This document shows positions 1 to 6,841 of a DNA stretch of 7,750 bases, piece by piece. Origin of the DNA: Nitrospinota bacterium (GTDB taxonomy: Bacteria; Nitrospirota; Thermodesulfovibrionia; Thermodesulfovibrionales; UBA1546); the NCBI GenBank assembly GCA_018896985.1, contig JAHILQ010000260.1, positions 1 through 7,750 of the forward strand, given 5' to 3'. Made by a program: the position numbers and the translations under genes. Below the pieces are notes generated by a model. It ran no database searches. It was given only the letters and a program-made list of their open reading frames with translations, and had not been told where the DNA came from. Every line of letters begins with the position of its first letter. Position 1 is the first letter of the stretch.

Positions 1-549
1 CATTGCCTCAATGAAAAAAGCTATGAATGCAGGCCCGCTTCCCGAGAGCGCTGTTACTGCGTTCATATATTTTTCAGGCAGCGTGAGCACTTTCCCTATG
101 GACATGAATATTTCCCTTACAGGGTTGATGTCTTTATCGGAAAAGCATTCGCACAGAGACATGACTGACATAGCCTCGTGAACAAGGGCAGGGGTGTTTG
201 GCATCACTCTGATTAATTTTTTTGTATTCAGCTTTGACTGAAGGTATGAAAGTGTTATGCCTGCTGCAATTGATACAACTGTTTTATCATCTGTTACAGC
301 GCTTTTTATCTCCTCAAGAACCTGCCCCATAATTTGAGGCTTTACCGCGAGGATTATTATATTGCATGAGGAGGCGACTTCTTTATTGTCCTGCGTTGTC
401 TTGACGCCATAAGCCTGCTCAAGGTATTTTCTCCTCTCTTCCCTCGGCTCAGATACAAATATATCTTGAATCTTGAATCTTGAATCTTGAATCATTCCTT
501 TAATTAGCGCTTCTGCCATGTTGCCGCCGCCGATAAAACCAATTTTCAT
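1..549 (-). CDS. proC: Pyrroline-5-carboxylate reductase, N-terminal part (runs off window)
   Basis: This is the last step of proline synthesis: NAD(P)H-dependent reduction of 1-pyrroline-5-carboxylate to L-proline in the cytoplasm. The 183 visible residues open with the Rossmann dinucleotide loop GFIGGGNMAEA (residues 4-14). They continue with the NADP-domain strand ILAVKPQ (66-72), VMPNTPALV (115-123) and the family signature start ALSGSGPAF (167-175). ProC proteins are usually about 265-275 aa, so roughly the last third, mainly the dimerisation domain, lies left of base 1. The ATG at 549 is well supported: it has AAGGAG five bases upstream and gives the correct ProC N-terminus. It overlaps the stop of the upstream nuclease gene as ATGA (4 bp), so translation is probably coupled. 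An odd feature is that residues 20-29 (IQDSRFKIQD) are encoded by a 7-bp tandem repeat. This falls where ProC proteins have a variable loop, and the protein otherwise looks intact. Confidence 0.96.
   Translation of the reverse strand, partial: MKIGFIGGGNMAEALIKGMIQDSRFKIQDIFVSEPREERRKYLEQAYGVKTTQDNKEVASSCNIIILAVKPQIMGQVLEEIKSAVTDDKTVVSIAAGITLSYLQSKLNTKKLIRVMPNTPALVHEAMSVMSLCECFSDKDINPVREIFMSIGKVLTLPEKYMNAVTALSGSGPAFIAFFIEAM
463..493. repeat. Heptanucleotide tandem repeat inside proC (4.4 copies)
   Basis: The plus strand carries four perfect copies of ATCTTGA followed by ATC (31 bp). On the coding strand this is GATTCAA x4 plus GAT. The repeat is in the proC frame after about codon 19 and encodes IQDSRFKIQD. 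Because 7 is not a multiple of 3, gain or loss of one unit would shift the proC frame. The array itself contains no stop in any of the three frames on the coding strand, as all three read the same seven-codon cycle. Confidence 0.95.
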
Positions 550-905
550 CTTGTCTCCTTCGATACCAAAATAAACTGCATCCCCCGCCTCTTACACCAA
601 TTCTCAGCCGCTTCTCGCTTTCTCAATGTATCAGGATTTTCGAGTAAGTGTCTGCCCTTAACCTCATGAATCTCTTTTGTTCCATCAATACGTTGAATCA
701 AAAAATCGGGGCGATATTTTCTTATATTCCCGCTTTCCGTAACATATGGTATCTCAATGCCGTGATTCTTTGTCCATTTTGAAACCATCTTATCTTTTTC
801 AAGAAACCTCATATGTTCAAGTTCCCATCCATAATCATATCGTTCAATAGAATAAGGGCTTTTCTTAGGGCCTTCAAAATCTCCATAGTGTGTATTAACC
901 GGCAT
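546..905 (-). CDS. Small stand-alone PD-(D/E)XK nuclease (type III Res C-terminal domain-like)
   Basis: A 119-aa protein that looks like an isolated restriction nuclease domain. The core motif is visible: a PD pair at residues 66-67 in KYRPDFLI, then EVK at 81-83 in IHEVKG, with candidate upstream acidic residues E28/E30 in WELEHMRFL. The pattern V-x-x-W-x-K-N (41-47), IPY (52-54), Y-x-PDF, EVKG is what I know from the C-terminal endonuclease domain of type III Res subunits; TnsA-like nucleases share the fold. The likely role is metal-dependent DNA cleavage together with the helicase encoded just upstream. The start at 905 has GAGG seven bases upstream and overlaps the helicase stop by 11 bp in a different frame; the 3' end overlaps proC by 4 bp. 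The protein has no helicase domain of its own. I am sure of the nuclease fold and fairly sure of the type III relationship. The target and partner are inferred from position. Confidence 0.85.
   Translation of the reverse strand: MPVNTHYGDFEGPKKSPYSIERYDYGWELEHMRFLEKDKMVSKWTKNHGIEIPYVTESGNIRKYRPDFLIQRIDGTKEIHEVKGRHLLENPDTLRKREAAENWCKRRGMQFILVSKETR
555..560 (-). promoter_or_regulatory. Ribosome binding site of proC
   Basis: AAGGAG on the minus strand, separated by five bases (ACAAG) from the proC ATG at 549. It lies inside the 3' end of the upstream nuclease gene. It fixes the proC start and shows that proC can be translated from the same message. Confidence 0.85.
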
Positions 906-2922
906 CTCTATACCTCACGATGCTTTCAACAAGCCCCGGCAGACTGCTGAAATTTCTGCTAATCTCAGGCAATTTAAAGAGGGCTAACTTCAAGTCCTCT
1001 TTAGATGCAAAGCCTGCTGATTCTCCATTGAACATTTTATCTCTGATATGATCCATAAGCACATTATACATATACCCTCGCTCATGAGAACCAATCCCTG
1101 CCTCATAAAGAAGCGCTATGCCCATATCAAGAACATTCTGTTTGAGTTTTTCAATGAGATTTCCGTTGCCTTCTTCATTACTGCCTCCAGATGATGTTAC
1201 TTCGGGTGGCGTATGTATTTCGAGTCGCCTTGTTTCATCAAGAGAAACTCCTTTGATTCCTCTAAGGTTAACCCGTGTTATCTCTATTTCGCTTCTGTCA
1301 TAGCTAAAACCGCCTATGACCTCTTTCCAGTTAGGATAATCAGTCGTAGTATCCTCCATGGCCTCAATATCGCTGAAGTCAACATCTTCTTCTCCTTCGG
1401 GATTGGGAATATCAATAAGGTTTTCAGGCCTTATCAAAATCTGAGGCTTTCTTTTTGGCGGTAGATCTTCGTCTCCAAAAAGATCAGCCTGCCCAACATC
1501 GCTTCTCACTTTTGCCCTGACCATTTCCCAGAGCCAATCATGCTTTAACTTAGGATGATCAATTACAGCGCAGATTTCAGGGTCCTCTGTTCCTCTTAAA
1601 TTCCTTCTTAACCCTCTGCCAATCACCTGCTGGCCGTAAACTGGAGATGAAAATTTTCTTAAGAGCAGGATAGCGGATACCTCCGGCACGTCCCATCCTT
1701 CCCTAAGCATCAAAACACTTACCACCGCTTCATAAGGACTGTTAAACGAGCCAACCTCTTTAACAGCCTCTCTTGCGGTTAATGGCTGACCATTTGCCTT
1801 TTTGCCGACAATAGTATCTGCTGAGTCTTCCGTAACAAGCAACACCTTGCCTTTTAGATCAAAATCTTCTTCAAAAACCTTTACAGCCCTCTCAGCATCC
1901 TTTATACAAATAGCTACAACAAAGAGAATCGGCTTGTATTTATTCTCTCCAACTGCCTTTGCTCTTCTCTTTTGCTCCTCAAGTCTGTTCAGAGCAACGG
2001 CTATCTGCTTTTTCATAGGATCATAATCAGTAACCCACTGTGTTGCAGTCAGGCCCCTTTCAATCTTTTCAAACTCCTCGTCCATCTCATCAATAGTTCT
2101 CTTTTCACCTGTATCAGAGTTTGTATATGTCAACTGGACTGATGATATTTCAGGCTGGTAGACAACCACCGACTTTATAATCGGCGGCGCTTCTGCAAGG
2201 GCATCCTGTATGTCATATTCAAATATCATTTCCGTATCTGGAGATTGTCCATCCGCCCTGTCAGGCGTTGCGGTTGTGTCAAGCCTGAATTTCGCCTTTT
2301 CCGACAGATGGGCAAGGATATTCGTATATTCAGGCGCAGGCGTGTTGTGCGCCTCGTCATTAAAAACAGCGATATTGTTGATATAGCGATTAATGTACGC
2401 AAGGTTTCTCTGCCCTGTAATATGATGCTGATAAAACTGCTGGATATTACCGAGTATAATGCCGGATTCCAGCATCCCCTGCGGGCCGCTTTTGTCTCCA
2501 AGCGTATGGAGATCAACAGTATTTATAAGATGCTCTTGCCCGGGAGGAAAGAGCTTAAACCTTCGGAAAACGCTTTTATCCTTAAAGTCAGTTTCAAGCC
2601 TGTCCCTTACAATGAGATTAGGGACCATTATGAGAAAGGATTGAACGTTATGACAGGACCGGAGCCATGCGATTACCGTCGCAATTATGGCGGTCTTCCC
2701 ACCGCCTGTAACAATATTCAGAAGGAGATTTTTTCTGCCAAGGATTTCATAACTATAAACAGTCCTTAAAAACGCCTCCTCCTGATGTCTCCATAGGCGA
2801 TTTTTTCTATCCTGCTCTAAAAGATTAGCAATAAAATCCTGAGTAAAGATATTCGTCTCAGGATAACCGCCCTGAATCCAGTCTATATATTCTTTTTCAT
2901 ATTGCCTAAAGGCGTTGAACAT
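895..2922 (-). CDS. DEAD/DEAH-family SF2 helicase, type III restriction (ResIII) class
   Basis: A 675-aa ATP-dependent DNA translocase/helicase. Its SF2 motifs run in order: RHQEE (45-49), motif I TGGGKT (72-77), motif II DEAH (189-192), motif III TATP (217-220), motif V LREGWDVPEV (406-415) and motif VI QQVIGRGLRR (431-440). The LREGWDVP and QVIGRGLRR forms are typical of Res subunits of type III restriction enzymes. Those subunits are usually near 900-1000 aa and end in a PD-(D/E)XK nuclease. Here that nuclease is missing from the chain and is the next gene. After an acidic linker (about 508-525) there is a C-terminal region to 675 that I cannot assign. The start at 2922 directly follows the TAA of the upstream gene (TAAATG) with only a weak GGGAAA as ribosome site, so translation is probably coupled. 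The predicted role is to drive ATP-dependent restriction with the methyltransferase-derived recognition of the same operon; that partnership is inferred. Confidence 0.92.
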   Translation of the reverse strand: MFNAFRQYEKEYIDWIQGGYPETNIFTQDFIANLLEQDRKNRLWRHQEEAFLRTVYSYEILGRKNLLLNIVTGGGKTAIIATVIAWLRSCHNVQSFLIMVPNLIVRDRLETDFKDKSVFRRFKLFPPGQEHLINTVDLHTLGDKSGPQGMLESGIILGNIQQFYQHHITGQRNLAYINRYINNIAVFNDEAHNTPAPEYTNILAHLSEKAKFRLDTTATPDRADGQSPDTEMIFEYDIQDALAEAPPIIKSVVVYQPEISSVQLTYTNSDTGEKRTIDEMDEEFEKIERGLTATQWVTDYDPMKKQIAVALNRLEEQKRRAKAVGENKYKPILFVVAICIKDAERAVKVFEEDFDLKGKVLLVTEDSADTIVGKKANGQPLTAREAVKEVGSFNSPYEAVVSVLMLREGWDVPEVSAILLLRKFSSPVYGQQVIGRGLRRNLRGTEDPEICAVIDHPKLKHDWLWEMVRAKVRSDVGQADLFGDEDLPPKRKPQILIRPENLIDIPNPEGEEDVDFSDIEAMEDTTTDYPNWKEVIGGFSYDRSEIEITRVNLRGIKGVSLDETRRLEIHTPPEVTSSGGSNEEGNGNLIEKLKQNVLDMGIALLYEAGIGSHERGYMYNVLMDHIRDKMFNGESAGFASKEDLKLALFKLPEISRNFSSLPGLVESIVRYRDAG
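912..916 (-). promoter_or_regulatory. Ribosome binding site of the nuclease gene
   Basis: GAGGT on the minus strand, seven bases (TATAGAG) before the ATG at 905, inside the last codons of the helicase gene. It argues that the nuclease is made as a separate protein by re-initiation, not as a frameshift fusion to the helicase. Confidence 0.7.
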
Positions 2923-4110
2923 TTATTTCCCAGTAAAAAGCGTTAAAACAAATTCTTCGCCTTCTTCTTTAAGCAAAGGTTCCGGCGCTTCGAGCATTTT
3001 CATTTTCTGCAATATCATTGGGATTCCGCTTCCGATTTTATCTATGAAGCGCAAATTCTGCAGATATTTGACAATAAACGGATTTCTTGCAACAGAATAT
3101 CCTTCCTTCATTTTTTCGATAGTCACAGTGTTCGGCAATTTACCCGGTGATCTGAACTCAATGCGGTCATCGAACATGAATATCCTTATGTTTGCGCCGT
3201 AAATGCTGTAATCCCTGTGCGCCACCGCATTTGTAACAACTTCTCTTAAAACTTCATCAGGGAACTTCGCAGCTTCGATTCTTTTTAATCCTCTGATTGT
3301 TGATGCTTGTTCAAGATTTAGTTTTATAACGTGCACTGTCTTTTCGATAAGCTCCGGCAATATCCCGGTTATGTCCTTCCTGTCCAACAAATCACCTGTG
3401 ATATGATTGCCTTTAAAATGAACAAAGGTGACTGTGCTTTGAGGTAAATGTCTCTCGGGATTTTTTCCAAAAATCAATAAACCGCCGACAGTTACAGCCT
3501 TGCCGTAATCCATAGTTTTTATAATGTCGGCATTTATCAACTTGTAGATTAAATCATCTTTTGAAATATTTTGAATATCTACAAATTTCATTTGCTTAAA
3601 AAATTCTCCAAGCTTATCCTTATCCAAATCCTCAAAGGTTGTTTGAGGAACCGGCGCGACATCATAATGATAGGCGCCGGATTCCTGAAACAGTCTTGAT
3701 AATTCCTCTCTCGTAGCTTCTCTTGATGTGCTGCCGACTCTTATATAATAGGAGCGTCTTTCCCCTCGTTCTACATAGTAAGCTTTGCTGAAACCCATGT
3801 CTATATGAACAACAGCCACTCGCTTTATTTTATCAATTTGTACTTCTTCATAATATGGAATGACACCGGGGCGAACTAATGTCCTGCAGATATTCATTAC
3901 CCATTCCTCACAATTTGAATCAACAAGACCGCTTATTGCGCCGTCGTCTTCAATCCCGATGATAATTTTGCCGCCCTTTAAATTTGAGAATGCTGTAACT
4001 TCTTTCGCAAAGTCCTCGTTAAAAGCTCTATTGCCTCTTTCATCGCGTTTAAACTCAACCCCGGAATTCTCGCCATTTTGAATTATTTCAAGGATTTCCA
4101 ATTTTGTCAT
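2923..4110 (-). CDS. Schlafen AlbA_2 and GHKL-like ATP-binding domain protein
   Basis: A 395-aa protein of the AlbA_2 family (COG2865-type). The N-terminal Schlafen AlbA_2 domain spans roughly residues 10-140: VEFKRD (18-23), EVTAFSNLKGGKIIIGIEDDG (37-57) and YYIRVGSTSREAT (121-133). The C-terminal half carries an HATPase_c_4-like region at about 283-370. It includes FPDEVLREVVTNAVAHRDYS (283-302), where E290 and N294 resemble the GHKL N box, then RSPGKLP (320-326) and the glycine-rich KIGSGIP (358-364). Many relatives end in a winged helix and are annotated as transcriptional regulators; this one stops soon after the ATP-binding region. AlbA_2 domains are linked to nucleic-acid binding, and eukaryotic Schlafens include RNA-cleaving forms, so regulator and effector are both possible. 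The start at 4110 has GGGAGAGG six bases upstream. The gene sits 20 bp after the PHP-ATPase gene and abuts the helicase gene with no gap, which places it inside the restriction operon. Family is secure; function is not. Confidence 0.88.
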   Translation of the reverse strand: MTKLEILEIIQNGENSGVEFKRDERGNRAFNEDFAKEVTAFSNLKGGKIIIGIEDDGAISGLVDSNCEEWVMNICRTLVRPGVIPYYEEVQIDKIKRVAVVHIDMGFSKAYYVERGERRSYYIRVGSTSREATREELSRLFQESGAYHYDVAPVPQTTFEDLDKDKLGEFFKQMKFVDIQNISKDDLIYKLINADIIKTMDYGKAVTVGGLLIFGKNPERHLPQSTVTFVHFKGNHITGDLLDRKDITGILPELIEKTVHVIKLNLEQASTIRGLKRIEAAKFPDEVLREVVTNAVAHRDYSIYGANIRIFMFDDRIEFRSPGKLPNTVTIEKMKEGYSVARNPFIVKYLQNLRFIDKIGSGIPMILQKMKMLEAPEPLLKEEGEEFVLTLFTGK

Positions 4111-4116
4111 AACAAA

Positions 4117-4124
4117 CCTCTCCC
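4117..4124 (-). promoter_or_regulatory. Ribosome binding site of the AlbA_2 gene
   Basis: GGGAGAGG on the minus strand, six bases (TTTGTT) before the ATG at 4110. It sits in the 20-bp gap after the PHP-ATPase stop, the longest intergenic gap in the window. Nothing else is visible in that gap. Confidence 0.75.
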
Positions 4125-4130
4125 ATCGTT

Positions 4131-6836
4131 TTAAAGACCATATTTTTCTTTCCGCATATCAAAAGCCTGCCTGCCGCCTTCAAGCGTATTTTTTACGACT
4201 TCCTTTATGCCTGCCTCGTCAATAGACCCAAAATCTCCGTCTTTTATTGATGCTTTATTCCAGTCGGCGGTCATCGCTGCAATAAGTTCGGCGTCTCCGA
4301 GAACCGGGATATTCGCATTATGAGTGGCAATAATGAATTGTCGTTTCTCCTTTTCATTGCGCAGCTTGCTCACAATATCATCCACTATAAAGGCATTGTC
4401 CAGATCATCTTCCGGCTGGTCAATAATTAGAGGAAATGGATTTTCAAGCAATATCAATGTGAGAAGGGCGGTACACTTCTGTCCGACTGAAAGGTGGTGA
4501 ATATCTCTATATTTTGGAGACTCCTTTGATCCAAGATTTAATCTTATTATCGCCTTTGTCGCTATATCAAAGATTTCGAGGTTAAATAGTTCCTCAAATG
4601 TTATTGCCTTGGACAAGGATTGAGCTGCAGCAGGACTTATGCCGAATCGTTCAGCGAGCTTGTCCGCTCCCTGCCTTACTGACCTCGAAAATTCAACAGG
4701 AGAAAAACCATCTGTCGAGATAATACGATTTAATTGATCTTCTCTTGCCTTTGATTTCAGCAGTTTTAACCTTTCAACAAATTTATCCTTTTCCCCTTGA
4801 TATTCGAGAATAACTTCAACTGCGCCATTCAGTTTCTCATTAAGTTTTTTTATAATTCCGTCCCTGGCCCTGAATTGTTCCGCTCTGTTCTCGGAAATAC
4901 CGATAAGCATTTTATCCCTTTCATCCATAAGCTTATTAAGTTCTTTTTGATATTTATCCCTCTCGCCCTTTATCAGCCTCAACTGCTCAATCTTTTGTTC
5001 AAGCTGAATAAGTTCATTAGGATCAACGGATTCAAATTCTTTTTGCAAATCTCTGAGTATTTGGCTGTATGTCTCATTTTGTTTTCTGTTGAGGTCTTCC
5101 CATGGTTTTAGAATTTCATCTTTATATAATTGAATTGCCTTTTGAACGGCTAAATTCAATTTTTCTAATGATTCTTTTGTTTGTTTGTGAAGTTCTGTAA
5201 TGATTTTATCAGCATTATTCAAAAGATTCTTATTGGGTAGTTCCTCCGTGTGCTTTAAAAAGTCTGTATTAAGATCCACGTCCTGCCTGAAGTCATTAAG
5301 CAATCTCTCTAATCTCTCAATTTTTGATATCCCCTGCTTCAAAATATGTTCTTCTTTTGTATATAACCTCTTTTCCTTTAACCTGTCCTGAATGCCAAGC
5401 TCTTTATATCTTTTTATCTTTTCTTCTATGGAAGGCAGATTGGCTATCTTTTCCTCAGCGGACAAAACTGTTCTTTGCAATCTTAGCAAGTCATTTTTAT
5501 TGTCTTCTAAAAGCTTTAGTACATCCCTTTCCTTTTCTTTAAGACTATCCAACCCTTTGCCGATAAATCTATCAAGAAGCTCCAAATGGAAAGAAGAACT
5601 CTTGGATATTTCATAAATCTCTTTTTGACTATAGACTTCCGCGCGTATTATATCCGCAGGTTTCAGGTCAGACCTGACTGACCCGTCTAATTCTTTTACT
5701 ACAGGGCTTTCAGGATATATGCGCTCGATAATATACTGCTTGGAAGTCGGCTCATGTGACTCCACCAGAACACTTATTTTAGAACCACTTCTAAAAACTT
5801 CTTTCAGAATATCTCTATACTGCTCCTCGCATTTCTCAGACTTTGGTTTCACATCAAAAACATATCTCAGGGTTTCAATAACCGTAGATTTACCGGTCCC
5901 CTTTCCGCCAATAATACAGTTGAGGTTATCATTAAAATGAAATTTCATGCCGTCTAAGAATCCTCCTTCCCAATAAGCCCCAATGATTCTTGAAAAACGA
6001 GGAGGTGTTGAGGGCATTTCAGAACTTAATTTTATACGTGACTCCCAATCAATGAACGCCTCTCTTAATCCCTCAACTGTAAAAGAGGATAATTTTATAT
6101 AGGTTCTTCTTTTGCCGATTTCATCAATACTTTTCGCATCAGAGGAATTAAGGCAGGCAATAGGTCGTTTGCGCTTGTAATTATCTTTTTTATTATGTAT
6201 TACTTCATTGTTAAATCCAGTTAATTCCAATTTTCCAGAAGGAATCTCTACCGCAAATAAGCTTTCGTTTCTAAAAATATCCATGCGAATTTGGCCTTCA
6301 GCTTGCTTCAATAATCCATTATCATTGAAGACATGAGGCGCTATACATATGCCTCCTTTATTTTTTACAATTTCAATAACATCATTCACTCCTTTGTTAA
6401 ATGCCCTTGGTGTTTTATCAGGATTAAATCGTTCTGATGGGGTTAACCCGATCTGAGATAACAGATGATCGAGTTCTCTGGAATCAGTTACAGGGTCAAA
6501 AAGGCAAATCAGATGTATCCCGTCCTTACCGCTGTCAGTCGTAATCTCAAAACCCGGAAATATAATTATTCCCGCTTGTTCTGCCTCTTTCCTGATATGT
6601 TCAATCCATTCAACGTCGTTATGTTCAGTAATTCCCAGAATCTTCAAACCTTCTTTTACGGCTTTTTCAATATACAATTTTGAAATGACATCTTTGTCAT
6701 TTCTTCCCAGCTTTGAAGTCAAAGAAAATCCATGCCATTTTGGAGTATGAATATGAAGGTCAGCCGGATAGAATTTTGCGCCATTATGCTTTTTTAAAAT
6801 CTCTTTGAACTCATTATCTACATCTACTTTTTCCAT
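4131..6836 (-). CDS. PHP domain plus SMC/ABC-type ATPase (TrlF/Ppl-like)
   Basis: A 901-aa two-part protein. Residues 1-265 are a PHP phosphoesterase domain: DLHIHT (26-31, metal site H28/H30), GITEHND (68-74, H72), GFEITT (95-100, E97), H108, APHVF (H168) and SSDAKS (231-236). The usual last PHP motif is D-x-H; here it is D-x-K (D233, K235). Residues 285-900 form an SMC/Rad50-like ATPase: Walker A GGKGTGKST (310-318), a charged helical coiled-coil insert at about 425-700, signature HLSVGQK (781-787), Walker B PLIIDQPEDD (802-811) and H-loop ATHN (837-840, H839). Proteins of this design are annotated as TrlF-family AAA-like ATPases. I recall a similar PHP-ATPase named Ppl among reported anti-phage genes, which I could not check here. 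The predicted role is nucleic-acid- or nucleotide-directed cleavage gated by ATP hydrolysis. The start is 5 bp after the methyltransferase stop, with GGAGG 13 bases upstream. The domain call is secure; substrate and biological role are unknown. Confidence 0.92.
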   Translation of the reverse strand: MEKVDVDNEFKEILKKHNGAKFYPADLHIHTPKWHGFSLTSKLGRNDKDVISKLYIEKAVKEGLKILGITEHNDVEWIEHIRKEAEQAGIIIFPGFEITTDSGKDGIHLICLFDPVTDSRELDHLLSQIGLTPSERFNPDKTPRAFNKGVNDVIEIVKNKGGICIAPHVFNDNGLLKQAEGQIRMDIFRNESLFAVEIPSGKLELTGFNNEVIHNKKDNYKRKRPIACLNSSDAKSIDEIGKRRTYIKLSSFTVEGLREAFIDWESRIKLSSEMPSTPPRFSRIIGAYWEGGFLDGMKFHFNDNLNCIIGGKGTGKSTVIETLRYVFDVKPKSEKCEEQYRDILKEVFRSGSKISVLVESHEPTSKQYIIERIYPESPVVKELDGSVRSDLKPADIIRAEVYSQKEIYEISKSSSFHLELLDRFIGKGLDSLKEKERDVLKLLEDNKNDLLRLQRTVLSAEEKIANLPSIEEKIKRYKELGIQDRLKEKRLYTKEEHILKQGISKIERLERLLNDFRQDVDLNTDFLKHTEELPNKNLLNNADKIITELHKQTKESLEKLNLAVQKAIQLYKDEILKPWEDLNRKQNETYSQILRDLQKEFESVDPNELIQLEQKIEQLRLIKGERDKYQKELNKLMDERDKMLIGISENRAEQFRARDGIIKKLNEKLNGAVEVILEYQGEKDKFVERLKLLKSKAREDQLNRIISTDGFSPVEFSRSVRQGADKLAERFGISPAAAQSLSKAITFEELFNLEIFDIATKAIIRLNLGSKESPKYRDIHHLSVGQKCTALLTLILLENPFPLIIDQPEDDLDNAFIVDDIVSKLRNEKEKRQFIIATHNANIPVLGDAELIAAMTADWNKASIKDGDFGSIDEAGIKEVVKNTLEGGRQAFDMRKEKYGL

Positions 6837-6841
6837 AATGT

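Noticed and set aside
463..493. CRISPR or attachment site suggested by the repeated bases
   Set aside because: The units are 7 bp with no spacers and lie within an intact proC frame, so this is a simple tandem repeat.
895..905. Programmed frameshift joining helicase and nuclease
   Set aside because: The overlap ATGCCGGTTAA has no slippery run, and the nuclease start has its own GAGG ribosome site at a normal distance.
2226..2516. A 96-codon open frame on the minus strand in another frame
   Set aside because: It is wholly inside the helicase gene, with arginine/isoleucine-rich out-of-frame composition and no recognisable motif.
2245..2769. A 174-codon open frame on the plus strand
   Set aside because: It is antisense to the helicase region that contains DEAH and TATP, and its translation resembles no protein family.
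4111..4130. Terminator or promoter in the longest gap
   Set aside because: The 20 bp hold only the ribosome binding site, with no stem-loop or promoter-like elements.
4797..5940. Several short plus-strand open frames (for example 4797-5111 and 5392-5616)
   Set aside because: They are antisense to the coiled coil and ATPase of the PHP-ATPase gene. The Phe/Leu/Ser-rich translations are what is expected opposite Lys/Glu-rich coiled-coil codons.
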